A stretch of 64,000 nt of DNA, from the NCBI RefSeq assembly GCF_002021815.1, contig NZ_CP019952.1:1643001-1707000 (forward strand), given 5' to 3'. Both the position numbers and the translations under genes were made by a program. The notes under the pieces are model-generated. The model worked only from the letters and a program-made list of their open reading frames with translations, searched no databases and was not told the origin of the DNA. This DNA comes from Pseudomonas parafulva (lineage in GTDB: Bacteria; Pseudomonadota; Gammaproteobacteria; Pseudomonadales; Pseudomonadaceae). Within the stretch, counting starts at the first letter, position 1, and each line of letters opens with the position of its first letter. Positions 53,601 to 62,206 of the stretch are shown piece after piece.

Positions 53601-55123
53601 AGACGAGCGAACCTCTGGGCGATGAGGCGGCCGGTCAGCGGCTGAGCCTTGTCAATCTGAATGTGGGCAGCTTGCCCGAGCTGCCTGCCCATATCGAGTT
53701 CGAACTCACAAGATCATTGGTCATCAGTGACGTGCCGATTACGCACATGCCCGCTGGATTCCTTTCATGCTTCACCCGTTTGAGAGAGTTGAACCTGAGC
53801 AGCAACGGTCTGCTGGGCGTGCCTACGGAAATTGCCTACCTGGTCGAGTTGCGAACCCTGCGCCTTGCACGCAACAGCATTCGGCTGGACGATCACGCCT
53901 TGAACGCGCTCACCCGCCTGCCGCAGTTGACTCACCTGGATCTGAGCTACAACCCGCTGGGGGCATTTGGGATGCGCTATAACCAGTTGACGCGCCTGGT
54001 GGAACTCAACTTGCGTCACTGCAGGTTGGGTGGATGGCCTCACGGGTTGGAGTTGTGCAGCACCTTAGAACGCGTCGACCTGCGTGACAACCTCCTGCAC
54101 ATTGTGCCTGCGGAAATTCTACAGCTGCCACACGCCCGCCGAATGAGCTTCATGGTGGAGCGAAACCGGTTGAGCAGCGTCGAGATGCAGCGGCTCTTTG
54201 CCCTTGATTCAATCGCCGAGCATTTCCATCTTCCCGAGCCGCGGCGAGTAATCGACCCGCAGGTGACCTGTGATCTTTGGCTCGATGCAGGCGATCCGCA
54301 ATTGCGTGTAAGCCGTCAGGCTCTCTGGTCGCGCCTGATGACTGATTCGGACAGCGATGGCCTGGTACGGCTGCTAGGGCTTCTTGAAGATACCGGTGAT
54401 TACGACACTGCATCGTTCCAGCTGGCGGAGCGGGTGTGGGCTCTACTCCAAGCCATTGATGGCAACGAGCAACTGCGGCAGCGAATCCAAAGTCTGGCTC
54501 GTCTGCCATTGACCTGCATGAACACCGTTGCTGATCGGTTCAGTGAGCTACAACTCAGAGCACTCGTCGATGGGGCTGAGCGCAACGTCGCGCCGGAGCG
54601 TGGCAATGATCTATTGGGTATCGGGCAGCAACTGTTTCGCCTGGACCGACTTGAGCAGGTCGCCAGGCGCGATGTATTGCAGCGCCTGGCTGCGCGGGAA
54701 AGGGTGGACCAGGCTGCCGTCAGCCTGGCCTACCGTGTGAGGTTGCGGGCTCGCCTGAACTTGCCGTGTCAGCCCCATAGCATGCTCTACGCCGATGCTG
54801 CCGAGCTGACCAGCATTCAGCTTGAGAACGCCTACCGTGAGGTGATGGCAGCGATGACCCCTGACGCGCTATCAATGAGCCTGTCCCAACGTGTGTTCTG
54901 GACAAGGTTCATCCATGAACGGCACCCCGAGGTGTTCGATGCGCACCAGGCCCAGTTTGTCGCACGTCGAACAGCGTTGGCCTTGCGTCAGTCGACGATG
55001 GACGCTGGCGATTATCAGCTCCAGCTCGACAGCCTGGACACCGAACAAGCCGCTCAGGACCAGTCGCTGGTATTCGAATTGACCCGGCAATTGCTGTTGG
55101 GGCGCGAACGCGGATTGGGCTAA
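50642..55123 (+). CDS. NEL-type E3 ubiquitin-ligase effector-like protein (DUF6543-LRR-NEL), copy 2, CxN variant
   Basis: A 1,493-residue paralogue of the protein at 45001, with the same order: DUF6543-like region including NLVNLAGLFIPVMGAMLLGQ and DWHHGHQHEALEHMLGVAE, LRRs at about 1000-1165 (LRELNLSSNGLLGVPTEIAY, LTHLDLSYNPLGAFGMRYNQ), and a C-terminal NEL domain with VSLAYRVRLRARLNLPCQP. The catalytic cysteine is kept (Cys1292 in LTCMNTV), but the acidic residue two positions later is Asn1294 in place of Asp. In IpaH-type ligases this Asp matters for catalysis, so activity may be reduced or altered. It begins 76 bp after the AraC-type gene and could be co-transcribed with it. Confidence 0.85.
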   Translation: MSASLTTASGFNASSAKVASATHDFIAARLPEWLKRASPAQLNRLRDRFKAHQASQERVRASTRRLIPLQSFAELHMQRLVADLPGSPALDALQWREIRRNFKVPQGTGLPIDEVIELREPAVLRLMQNFHEQASFYLGTGLVNTGEDSLLTADIDALVQACRDLNAGGRYQKLLSQVFTDDTCNALIADKRAALELATEVAALRGDLTAGQQIALAGLASDEVDHGELRAYPGLLSMLGHTLCDVVLVQLRDEHGTDRGSILYRPSDPGQALRHFTSIQEMNAVLATALQKENYRAYFSQLVSVEGRASFLDTLNKRLSDPVPDLSLEGVTGTEDIFSRLVDQQVQRIKDDARLLLVPTAQVDRHASEVRRNQWRSLGWNLVNLAGLFIPVMGAMLLGQLVVQTLSEVFEGAADWHHGHQHEALEHMLGVAETIAVTAVIGAGANILARGYATTDFVEGLEPVRGFDGKSRLWANDLKVYASLPEDPQLGSDGLYRDWGRAFFRSGKRYFQAHRPDPSGPWRLRHAQRPEGFGPVLEHFGERSWRLNDGRPLEADQPDLMLEQLWPQARPLTHQQASKVLQAAGIDVAALRGLLVEARDIPASLRDSLERFEADARVSRFFTTLQAGASPRNEEALMQWCLEQTVAGGGSQLHERLLEDAGRLRGLMFKHLCQIPKGDDPLSSVIRSDMPGLPERYVQALAADIGRTERDLALSTGKLPLRCLCQGASLLRVARLTRAMCGVYLPNAYCDEAGELALALLQRLDAWPALHIELWTDGPGARRIATIGDQSPDANLIKIVHKEGRFRAIEEASVGYGALIDESHDFYQTLLALLEPAQRTALDLDGDHAAATLRDRLIAQMPETHAEVEQLLGWPGKDRWFNPGRRMPDGRVGYPLSGRPALRRSPDSLLRNRLRNLYPGLDESAIDNRLARLLEGPHAPYDALLELEEDHADLERHLSRWTDFESNPARQRVRRQVADQIRRAWRQTSEPLGDEAAGQRLSLVNLNVGSLPELPAHIEFELTRSLVISDVPITHMPAGFLSCFTRLRELNLSSNGLLGVPTEIAYLVELRTLRLARNSIRLDDHALNALTRLPQLTHLDLSYNPLGAFGMRYNQLTRLVELNLRHCRLGGWPHGLELCSTLERVDLRDNLLHIVPAEILQLPHARRMSFMVERNRLSSVEMQRLFALDSIAEHFHLPEPRRVIDPQVTCDLWLDAGDPQLRVSRQALWSRLMTDSDSDGLVRLLGLLEDTGDYDTASFQLAERVWALLQAIDGNEQLRQRIQSLARLPLTCMNTVADRFSELQLRALVDGAERNVAPERGNDLLGIGQQLFRLDRLEQVARRDVLQRLAARERVDQAAVSLAYRVRLRARLNLPCQPHSMLYADAAELTSIQLENAYREVMAAMTPDALSMSLSQRVFWTRFIHERHPEVFDAHQAQFVARRTALALRQSTMDAGDYQLQLDSLDTEQAAQDQSLVFELTRQLLLGRERGLG

Positions 55124-55178
55124 CCGCCGTTGTGGCCAAACCGATCATCCACAATGAATGGTTTGGCCATTGTGGTTA
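55121..55178 (+). repeat. interlocked inverted repeats between NEL gene and acyl-CoA operon
   Basis: TGGCCAAACC (55133-55142) pairs with GGTTTGGCCA (55160-55169), extended by TAACC/GGTTA at the outside. A second pair, CCACAATG (55149-55156) and CATTGTGG (55168-55175), overlaps it, so the two hairpins cannot form together. There is no U-tract. It could be a 3'-end structure, an attenuator-like switch, or a regulator site for the downstream operon. Confidence 0.5.
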
Positions 55179-55248
55179 CGCCTGAGCGGCGCGAACATCG
55201 TCCGGACTTAACCGTGCACTCCAACAATAAAAAAGCAGGAGTCTGACG

Positions 55249-56895
55249 ATGCGTGACTACGCCGAGGCCGCTCGCTCGTTCCATTACCTTGGTGCCGCGC
55301 AGGCGGCCTTGCAGGGCGAGCTGCAGGCCCTTAACGCCTGTGTCGAGTGTTGTGATCGCCACACGGGCGTCGACAAGGTGGCCCTGCACTGGCTGGACAG
55401 TGAAGGCAACTACGAGCAGCTGAATTTCGATAGGCTGCAAGCGCTGGCCTCCCGCTTTGCCAGTGTCCTGCGTGCCCATGGTGTCAGTGTGGGCGACCGC
55501 GTAGCGGGGCTGTTGCCTCGCACCCCGCAACTGCTGATCACCATTCTCGCCACCTGGCGCCTGGGTGCCGTTTATCAGCCGTTGTTCACCGCCTTCGGGC
55601 CTGCTGCGATCGAGCACCGACTGCATCAGTCGCATGCCCGTGTTGTGGTGACTGACCGCAGTAATCGGATAAAGCTCGATGATGTCAAAGCTTGCCCGCT
55701 CACGATCACGGTCGATGCCCGCGATGGCGAACCGGACTTCCAGCGGTGTCTTGAAAACGCCTCGCCTGATTGCGAGCCGGTCATGCTCACAGGTGACGAT
55801 CCCTTCCTGTTGATGTTCACATCTGGAACCACCGGGCCTGCAAAACCCCTTGAAGTACCGCTACGGGCCATCGTAGCGTTCCAAGGCTACATGCGTGATG
55901 CCATCGATCTGCGCCCCGAGGACAGGTTCTGGAACCTGGCTGATCCGGGCTGGGCGTATGGCTTGTATTACGCAGTCACCGGGCCGCTTTCATTGGGCCA
56001 CGCGACCACCTTCTACAATGGCCCCTTCAGTGTCGACAGCTGCACGCAGGTCATTACCCAGTTGGGCATCAACAACCTGGCCGGCTCGCCAACGGCCTTT
56101 CGCATGCTCATTGCAGCCGGCGAGCAGTTCAGTACCCCAGTCAAAGGACGCCTGCGCGTGGTGAGCAGTGCAGGGGAGCCGTTGAACCCGGAAGTGATCC
56201 GCTGGTTCGCCGAGCATGCCGGGGTAACCATTCATGATCACTACGGGCAGACGGAGCTGGGCATGGTGCTGTGTAACCATCACGGGCTGGGCCACCCGGT
56301 GCACGTAGGTTCTGCAGGTTTTGCCGTACCGGGGCATCGGATTGTGGTGCTCGATGAGCAGGGACGCGAACTACCCGCCGGTCAGCCGGGTATCCTGGCG
56401 GTGGATCGCGAACAATCGCCCTTATGCTGGTTCGCCGGTTACCACGGGTTGCCGACCAAGGCCTTTGTCGGCAAGTACTACCTGAGCGGCGATACCGTCG
56501 AACTGAACCCCGACGGCAGCATCAGCTTCGTCGGGCGCAGCGATGATGTGATTACCACGTCCGGGTATCGGGTTGGGCCTTTCGATGTGGAGAGCGCATT
56601 GATCGAGCACCCAGCCGTTATTGAGGCTGCAGTGATCGGCAAGCCTGATCCTGAGCGCACCGAGGTGATCAAGGCATTCGTGGTACTGGCCAAGGGTTAC
56701 GGCGCCAGCGCCGAGCTTGAAGAGCAGCTGCGCCAGCATGTTCGCCAGCGCCTATACGCCCATGCCTACCCCAGAGAAGTCGAGTTCGTCAGCGAGTTGC
56801 CGAAGACCCCCAGCGGCAAGCTGCAACGCTTCATCCTGCGCAATCAGGAAATAGCTCGACAACACGCGCAGCTCGCCACCACGGCCAGCGCTTGA
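55249..56895 (+). CDS. fadDx: acyl-CoA synthetase (AMP-forming), short/medium-chain type
   Basis: A 548-residue acyl-CoA synthetase. It has A3 [21 protein letters not shown]5 [14 protein letters not shown]8 [20 protein letters not shown] and the A10 lysine in [13 protein letters not shown]. It activates a carboxylic acid to its CoA ester, the entry step for the four beta-oxidation genes that follow. AGGAG lies eight bases before the ATG. In P. putida this module is annotated fadDx-fadBx-fadAx; the natural substrate (short, branched or aryl-substituted chain) is not settled by sequence. Confidence 0.9.
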   Translation: MRDYAEAARSFHYLGAAQAALQGELQALNACVECCDRHTGVDKVALHWLDSEGNYEQLNFDRLQALASRFASVLRAHGVSVGDRVAGLLPRTPQLLITILATWRLGAVYQPLFTAFGPAAIEHRLHQSHARVVVTDRSNRIKLDDVKACPLTITVDARDGEPDFQRCLENASPDCEPVMLTGDDPFLLMFTSGTTGPAKPLEVPLRAIVAFQGYMRDAIDLRPEDRFWNLADPGWAYGLYYAVTGPLSLGHATTFYNGPFSVDSCTQVITQLGINNLAGSPTAFRMLIAAGEQFSTPVKGRLRVVSSAGEPLNPEVIRWFAEHAGVTIHDHYGQTELGMVLCNHHGLGHPVHVGSAGFAVPGHRIVVLDEQGRELPAGQPGILAVDREQSPLCWFAGYHGLPTKAFVGKYYLSGDTVELNPDGSISFVGRSDDVITTSGYRVGPFDVESALIEHPAVIEAAVIGKPDPERTEVIKAFVVLAKGYGASAELEEQLRQHVRQRLYAHAYPREVEFVSELPKTPSGKLQRFILRNQEIARQHAQLATTASA

Positions 56896-56908
56896 AAGGA
56901 AACCGACC

Positions 56909-57676
56909 ATGCAAATAGCCAACAAACACTTCATCGTCAGCGGCGCTGCCTCCGGTCTAGGCGCCGCCACCGCGCACATGCTCATCGAGGCAGGCGCCTC
57001 GGTCATGCTTGTGGACCTCAACGGCGACGCCGTGCAAGCCAAAGCCCGCGAGCTGGGCGAGCGCGCGCGTTTCAGCGTGGCCGACATCAGTGACGAAGCA
57101 GCTGCAAAAGCGGCCGTATCGGCAGCACTTGCAGCGTTCGGTAGTCTGCACGGTCTGGTGAACTGCGCAGGCATCGTGGGCGCTGAAAAGGTATTGGGAA
57201 AACAAGGCCCGCACGGCCTGGCCAGTTTTGCCCGTGTCATCAATATCAACCTGGTGGGCAGCTTCAACTTGCTGAGGTTATGTGCCGAGGCGATGGCCGA
57301 CGCAGAGGCGGACGACGAAGGCGAACGGGGCGTGATCATCAACACGGCCTCCGTCGCGGCCTACGATGGTCAGATCGGGCAATGTGCCTATGCAGCGTCC
57401 AAAGGGGCCGTTGCCAGCCTGACGTTGCCCGCAGCGCGCGAGCTGGCGCGCTACGGGATTCGCGTGATGACCATTGCGCCGGGCATTTTCGAAACCCCGA
57501 TGATGGCCGGGATGACGCCCGAGGTTCGTGACTCGCTCGCAGCGGGCGTGCCTTTTCCTCCGCGCCTTGGGCGTCCGGAGGAATACGCGGCGCTGGCGCG
57601 CCACATCATCGAGAACAGCATGCTCAATGGTGAGGTCATCCGTCTGGACGGTGCCTTGCGCATGGCAGCCAAGTGA
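56909..57676 (+). CDS. fadBx: 3-hydroxyacyl-CoA dehydrogenase type II (SDR)
   Basis: A 255-residue SDR resembling HSD17B10/type II 3-hydroxyacyl-CoA dehydrogenase. Cofactor motif [12 protein letters not shown] (11-22), [13 protein letters not shown] and catalytic [12 protein letters not shown] (Tyr-X3-Lys) are present, and the family's [20 protein letters not shown] is intact. It oxidises 3-hydroxyacyl-CoA with NAD+. It lies 13 bp after the ligase and 11 bp before the thiolase. Type II enzymes tolerate 2-methyl-branched substrates, which hints at branched-chain or isoleucine-like intermediates. Confidence 0.93.
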   Translation: MQIANKHFIVSGAASGLGAATAHMLIEAGASVMLVDLNGDAVQAKARELGERARFSVADISDEAAAKAAVSAALAAFGSLHGLVNCAGIVGAEKVLGKQGPHGLASFARVININLVGSFNLLRLCAEAMADAEADDEGERGVIINTASVAAYDGQIGQCAYAASKGAVASLTLPAARELARYGIRVMTIAPGIFETPMMAGMTPEVRDSLAAGVPFPPRLGRPEEYAALARHIIENSMLNGEVIRLDGALRMAAK

Positions 57677-57687
57677 GGATTACACCC

Positions 57688-58881
57688 ATGAATACCCGAG
57701 AAGATCCCATCGTCATCGTCAGCGCAGTACGCACCCCGATGGGGGGGTTGCAAGGCGAGCTTAGCAGCCTGTCTGCCGTGCAGTTGGGCAGTGCGGCCAT
57801 TGGCGCCGCGATTGAGCGCGCTGGTGTGCAGGTGCACAGCGTCGATCAAGTGCTGTTCGGCTGCGTGTTGCCGGCAGGCCTTGGGCAGGCGCCGGCGCGT
57901 CAGGCTGCACTGGGCGCTGGCCTGGGCAAGCACACTACCTGTACGACGCTTAACAAGATGTGTGGGTCCGGCATGCAGGCCGCCATTCTTGCCCATGACC
58001 TGCTGGCGGCAGGCAGCGCCGACGTGGTGGTCGCCGGTGGCATGGAGAGCATGAGCAACGCCCCATACCTGCTGGACAAGGCCCGCGGCGGTTACCGCAT
58101 GGGCCATGGCAAGGTGATCGATCACATGTTCATGGATGGTCTTGAGGACGCCTATGACAAGGGTCGCTTGATGGGCACGTTTGCCGAAGACTGTGCCCAG
58201 GCCAATGGTTTCAGCCGTAAAGACCAGGACGATTTTGCCATCGCATCGCTTACCCGTGCCCAGCAGGCCATTCTCAATGGTCGCTTTACGGATGAAATCG
58301 TCCCGGTGGAGGTGACTGAAAGCAAGCAACGCCGTCTGGTCAAGGACGACGAGCAGCCGCCCAAGGCGCGCCTGGACAAGATCGCGCAATTGCGCCCGGC
58401 GTTTCGAGACGGCGGTACGGTAACGGCTGCCAACGCCAGCTCCATTTCAGATGGCGCGGCGGCACTCGTGCTGATGCGTCGCTCCGAGGCGCACAAGCGA
58501 GGTTTGAAACCGATGGCCGTTATCCACGGTCATGCGGCCTTCGCCGATGCACCGGCCCTGTTCCCGACCGCGCCTATCGGGGCAATCGACAAGCTGATCA
58601 AGCGCACGGGTTGGGCGCTTGCCGATGTCGACCTGTTTGAAATCAATGAAGCGTTCGCCGTGGTGACCCTGGCAGCCATGAAGCATCTGGACCTGCCCCA
58701 CGGCAAGGTCAACATCCATGGCGGCGCCTGCGCACTGGGCCACCCGATCGGCGCTTCAGGGGCGCGCATCCTGGTCACGCTGCTGCACGCCCTGCGCCAG
58801 AACAACCTGCGTCGTGGGGTGGCGGCCATCTGCATTGGCGGTGGTGAAGCCACGGCCATGGCTGTCGAATGCCTGGAGTGA
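57688..58881 (+). CDS. fadAx: acetyl-CoA acyltransferase (thiolase)
   Basis: A 397-residue thiolase. Active-site residues are Cys92 in NKMCGSGMQA, His in GGACALGHPIGASGARI and Cys in ICIGGGEATAM. It cleaves 3-ketoacyl-CoA, releasing acetyl- or propionyl-CoA. Start at 57688 (MNTREDPIVIVSAVRTPMG) follows GAGGATT; the 57673 start would overlap the SDR gene. Third gene of the acyl-CoA operon. Confidence 0.95.
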   Translation: MNTREDPIVIVSAVRTPMGGLQGELSSLSAVQLGSAAIGAAIERAGVQVHSVDQVLFGCVLPAGLGQAPARQAALGAGLGKHTTCTTLNKMCGSGMQAAILAHDLLAAGSADVVVAGGMESMSNAPYLLDKARGGYRMGHGKVIDHMFMDGLEDAYDKGRLMGTFAEDCAQANGFSRKDQDDFAIASLTRAQQAILNGRFTDEIVPVEVTESKQRRLVKDDEQPPKARLDKIAQLRPAFRDGGTVTAANASSISDGAAALVLMRRSEAHKRGLKPMAVIHGHAAFADAPALFPTAPIGAIDKLIKRTGWALADVDLFEINEAFAVVTLAAMKHLDLPHGKVNIHGGACALGHPIGASGARILVTLLHALRQNNLRRGVAAICIGGGEATAMAVECLE

Positions 58882-58889
58882 GGTAAACC

Positions 58890-60017
58890 ATGCTGGTCAA
58901 CGAAGAACAACAACAGATCGCCGATGCCGTGCGCAGCTTTGCTCAGGAGCGGCTGCGCCCTTTTGCCGAACAGTGGGACAAGGAGCATCGGTTTCCCCGC
59001 GAAGCCATCGAGGAAATGGCAGCGCTCGGCCTGTTCGGCATGCTGGTGCCTGAACAGTGGGGCGGAAGCGACACCGGTTATGTGGCCTATGCTATGGCTC
59101 TGGAGGAGATCGCGGCCGGCGATGGTGCCTGCTCGACCATCATGAGCGTGCACAACTCGGTCGGGTGTGTGCCTATTCTGCGTTTTGGCTCTGAACAGCA
59201 AAAGCGTGCGTTTCTAACGCCCCTGGCAACCGGCGCCATGCTCGGGGCATTCGCCCTGACCGAGCCACAGGCAGGCTCCGATGCCAGCAGCCTGAAAACC
59301 CGCGCGCGCCGTGAGGGCGAGCACTACGTGCTCAATGGCAGCAAGCAGTTCATCACCTCCGGCCAGAATGCCGGGGTGGTGATCGTGTTCGCCGTGACGG
59401 ATCCGCAGGCCGGCAAGCGCGGCATCAGCGCGTTCATCGTGCCGACCGACGCACCGGGTTATCAGGTGGCCCGTGTCGAGGACAAGCTCGGCCAGCATGC
59501 TTCCGATACCTGTCAGATCGTGTTCGACAACGTGCGCGTGCCTGTGGCCAACCGACTGGGTGAGGAAGGTGAGGGCTACAAGATTGCCTTGGCCAACCTT
59601 GAGGGCGGGCGCATCGGCATCGCGGCCCAGTCGGTAGGCATGGCGCGCGCCGCCTTCGAAGTGGCCCGTGACTATGCCAAGGAGCGGCAGAGTTTTGGCA
59701 AGCCGCTGATTGAGCATCAGGCTGTGGCTTTTCGCTTGGCGGACATGGCAACCCAGGTCGCCGTCGCCCGGCAGATGGTGTTGCACGCTGCCGCCTTGCG
59801 CGATGCGGGGCAACCTGCGCTGGTGGAAGCGTCCATGGCCAAGCTCTTTGCTTCGGAAATGGCAGAGAAGGTGTGCTCACACGCCTTGCAGACCCTGGGC
59901 GGTTATGGCTATCTGAGCGACTTCCCGCTGGAGCGCATCTATCGCGATGTGCGGGTTTGCCAGATTTACGAAGGCACCAGCGATATTCAGCGCATGGTCA
60001 TTGCGCGCAATCTTTGA
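58890..60017 (+). CDS. acyl-CoA dehydrogenase (short/branched-chain type)
   Basis: A 375-residue FAD enzyme with all classical motifs: [74 protein letters not shown] and a catalytic Glu in [16 protein letters not shown]. It introduces the C2-C3 double bond. It begins 8 bp after the thiolase. In contrast with the DszC-like protein at 467-1609, this is a true dehydrogenase. Confidence 0.95.
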   Translation: MLVNEEQQQIADAVRSFAQERLRPFAEQWDKEHRFPREAIEEMAALGLFGMLVPEQWGGSDTGYVAYAMALEEIAAGDGACSTIMSVHNSVGCVPILRFGSEQQKRAFLTPLATGAMLGAFALTEPQAGSDASSLKTRARREGEHYVLNGSKQFITSGQNAGVVIVFAVTDPQAGKRGISAFIVPTDAPGYQVARVEDKLGQHASDTCQIVFDNVRVPVANRLGEEGEGYKIALANLEGGRIGIAAQSVGMARAAFEVARDYAKERQSFGKPLIEHQAVAFRLADMATQVAVARQMVLHAAALRDAGQPALVEASMAKLFASEMAEKVCSHALQTLGGYGYLSDFPLERIYRDVRVCQIYEGTSDIQRMVIARNL

Positions 60018-60030
60018 AGGAGCAGACCAC

Positions 60031-60804
60031 ATGGCATTTGAAACCATCCTGTTGGACATTCATGGCAAGGTTGGCCTGATCACGCTCAATCGCCCGCAGG
60101 CGCTCAACGCCTTGAACGCGCAGATTGTCAGCGAACTGAACCAGGCCTTGGATCAGCTCGAGCGCGACCCTGGCATTGGCTGCGTGGTGCTCACAGGTTC
60201 GGCGAAGGCGTTTGCCGCTGGCGCTGACATCAAGGAAATGGCTGAGCTCAAGTACCCGCAAATCTACGTGGACGACCTGTTCAGCGATGCCGACCGCATC
60301 GCCAACCGGCGCAAGCCGATCATTGCCGCCGTGTCGGGGTTTGCGCTGGGCGGTGGTTGTGAGCTGGCGATGATGTGCGACTTCATTTTGGCTGGCGATA
60401 ATGCCAAGTTCGGTCAGCCTGAAATCAACCTTGGGGTGTTGCCGGGCATGGGAGGCACGCAGCGCTTGACCCGTGCGGTGGGCAAGGCCAAAGCCATGGA
60501 GTTGTGCCTGACCGGTCGCCTGATGGGTGCTGAGGAAGCGGAGCGCTCAGGGCTGGTGGCGCGTGTCGTGCCGCAGGACGAGCTGTTGCAGGAGGCGCTG
60601 AAAGTGGCCGCCACTATCGCTGCCAAGTCCATTCCGGTAAGCATGATGGTCAAGGAGAGCGTTAACCGCGCGTTCGAAGTCACCCTCAGCGAAGGTGTGC
60701 GATTCGAGCGGCGGGTGTTTCATGCGGCGTTCTCTACCGAAGATCAGAAAGAAGGCATGGCCGCGTTCATCGCCAAGCGTGAGGCGCAATTCAAGGATCG
60801 TTGA
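60031..60804 (+). CDS. enoyl-CoA hydratase (crotonase family)
   Basis: A 257-residue crotonase. The oxyanion-hole segments [12 protein letters not shown] and [15 protein letters not shown] and the two catalytic glutamates ([15 protein letters not shown] region and the preceding helix) are recognisable. It hydrates 2-enoyl-CoA, completing the cycle with the dehydrogenases and thiolase upstream. GAAGGAG precedes the ATG at 60031. It closes the five-gene operon. Confidence 0.95.
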   Translation: MAFETILLDIHGKVGLITLNRPQALNALNAQIVSELNQALDQLERDPGIGCVVLTGSAKAFAAGADIKEMAELKYPQIYVDDLFSDADRIANRRKPIIAAVSGFALGGGCELAMMCDFILAGDNAKFGQPEINLGVLPGMGGTQRLTRAVGKAKAMELCLTGRLMGAEEAERSGLVARVVPQDELLQEALKVAATIAAKSIPVSMMVKESVNRAFEVTLSEGVRFERRVFHAAFSTEDQKEGMAAFIAKREAQFKDR

Positions 60805-60842
60805 TGGGGGCGTTTTGCAGGGATTTGCACGGTGGTTCAAGG

Positions 60843-61082
60843 ATGAAGAAGCGTCGCGCTCAGGGTGATGCAGGTGCGATACTTTTGGTGTTCCTGTTTG
60901 TTGCTGCGCTTATGATGTTGGCGTCTCGGTATCCCAGCATGATCGAGCGCAGGGTTGAAGCGCGCAAAGCGCAGCAACAGGCGGTGCAGCCTGAGCGGCG
61001 GGTTACCGAGACGACAGTTGAGATCATGTTGCAGGACGAGCGGCGTTTGCCGCAGCTAGAGTCGGAGGCATTGATCAAGTAG
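60843..61082 (+). CDS. small single-pass membrane protein
   Basis: A 79-residue protein with a basic N-terminus (MKKRRAQGDAG), one membrane span (AILLVFLFVAALMMLASRY) and a charged tail (ERRVEARKAQQQAVQPERRV). An alternative ATG at 60804 overlaps the hydratase stop by one base with AAGGATC nearby and would add 13 residues. I do not recognise the family. It is probably a real small gene at the end of the acyl-CoA operon, but codon evidence is thin. Confidence 0.55.
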   Translation: MKKRRAQGDAGAILLVFLFVAALMMLASRYPSMIERRVEARKAQQQAVQPERRVTETTVEIMLQDERRLPQLESEALIK

Positions 61083-61103
61083 CCAAAGTGGCTTTTAATC
61101 CTT

Positions 61104-61179
61104 GCCGCTGCCGCTGCCGCTGCCGCTGCCGCTGCCGCTGCCGCTGCCGCTGCCGCTGCTCTTGCTCTTGCTCTTGCTT
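61104..61179 (+). repeat. GCCGCT hexamer tandem repeat with CTCTTG extension
   Basis: Nine consecutive GCCGCT units (61104-61157) run into about three CTCTTG units. A degraded complementary tract (aagatc/caacag units, about 61878-61936) flanks the far arm of the adjacent inverted repeat. It lies just after a gene with no coding support of its own. Confidence 0.85.
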
Positions 61180-61208
61180 CTAAGCGCGCGGTCGTCCAGG
61201 CGCCGCAG

Positions 61209-61437
61209 ATCGCGACTTCAGGAGGCCGAGCGCAGGGCTTGCGGAGGGAGGTGACAGGCATGGATGCCTGTCAAGCGCTGGGCCCCAGGATGGGGCCTGC
61301 AGCGCGGTCCTCCCGGGAGCAAGCCTGGAGCGAGGGAACCCCGGAGCGTAGCGTAGGGGCCGGATGATAGGAGCAGGCGGTTTTTGCTTACTTTTTGACA
61401 AGACAAAAAGTGAGCCGCCGTAAGGGCGGAAAGGTGA
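61209..61437 (+). repeat. left arm of ~230-bp inverted repeat
   Basis: This arm matches the reverse complement of 61648-61880 over most of its length with scattered differences: both contain gcggagggaggtgacaggca, tggatgcctgtcaagcgctg and the hairpin ACTTTTTG...CAAAAAGT. Spurious frames in it translate to Pro/Arg/Ser-rich text. I recall this text recurring as hypothetical proteins in Pseudomonas genomes, so I treat it as a non-coding dispersed repeat. Confidence 0.8.
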
Positions 61438-61487
61438 CTGTGCGCCACTCGCGCCAATGAATACCAACTTGCTATGTGCGCCCACGC

Positions 61488-61578
61488 TTTTAAGTTTTAA
61501 GTTTTAAGTTTTAAGTTTTAAGTTTTAAGTTTTAAGTTTTAAGTTTTAAGTTTTAAGTTTTAAGTTTTAAGTTTTAAG
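61488..61578 (+). repeat. thirteen perfect copies of TTTTAAG
   Basis: A 7-bp tandem repeat, TTTTAAG x13 without error, followed by one shortened unit, between the two inverted arms. The surrounding GC content is high, so the AT-rich tract is conspicuous. It is not a CRISPR array because there are no spacers. Copy number is likely to vary between strains. Confidence 0.95.
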
Positions 61579-61647
61579 TTTAAGTTTGATTGCGTTGGTG
61601 TGGGTGTTGAAAGAGAGCATAGTCCATTTGCGATGGCGACGCTTAAT

Positions 61648-61880
61648 CACCTTTTCGCCATTACGGCGAGTCACTTTTTGTCAAACGCGACAAAAAGTAA
61701 CCAAAAAACGCTGCGCTCCATTCATACGGCCCCTACGCTGCGCTTCGGGGTTCCCTCACTCCGGTCTTGCTCCCGGGAGGAGCGCGCTGTAGGCCCCATC
61801 CTGGGGCCCAGCGCTTGACAGGCATCCATGCCTGTCACCTCCCTCCGCAAGACCTGCGTTCGGCCTTCTGAAGTCGCGAA
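61648..61880 (-). repeat. right arm of ~230-bp inverted repeat
   Basis: The reverse complement of this arm follows the left arm closely. It contains the hairpin ACTTTTTGTC-aaacgc-GACAAAAAGT (61673-61698). Together with the left arm and the heptamer core it makes a symmetric ~0.7-kb element, with no transposase. Confidence 0.8.
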
Positions 61881-62206
61881 GATCAAAAGCAAGATCAAAA
61901 GCCAAAGCAAGATCAAGATCAACAGCAACAGCAAAAAGTTGACGATGTAAGGTCAGGAGTTAATACGTGGCGTGCGAGCAGAGTCAGGGTTCGCGTCGTT
62001 GCTTCATTAATGTGTGCTTGCCCAGACACTATGGTTAAGTGAGTTTCTGCCTGAAGCATTGCCGACTGAGTCGGGTCGGATTTTCCTTATTTCTATAGGC
62101 TAATCGATAGGGCAGTTAAGATCATGACTTTGATAGTCAGCGGGGTGTCCGTTTCTCCCGCTGGGAACGATTTTTTGCAGCACTGGTGTGCCTTAATATA
62201 CCTCCA
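61881..62206. other. intergenic, degenerate CAAGAT/CAACAG repeats then AT-richer DNA
   Basis: About 60 bp of degenerate short repeats follow the right arm; then the sequence becomes lower in GC up to the 3' end of the toxin-immunity pair. No gene, RNA or mobile-element gene is recognised. The change in composition marks the boundary of accessory DNA. Confidence 0.5.

Noticed and set aside
60860..61261. Minus-strand frame encoding a poly-alanine protein
   Set aside because: The alanine run is simply the translation of the GCCGCT tandem repeat.
61488..61587. Possible CRISPR array
   Set aside because: Units are contiguous heptamers with no spacers and no cas genes nearby.
61180..61818. Several 60-100 codon frames inside the inverted arms
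   Set aside because: They translate the repeat arms into Pro/Arg/Ser-rich text without initiation signals; commonly annotated as hypothetical proteins but better read as repeat DNA.
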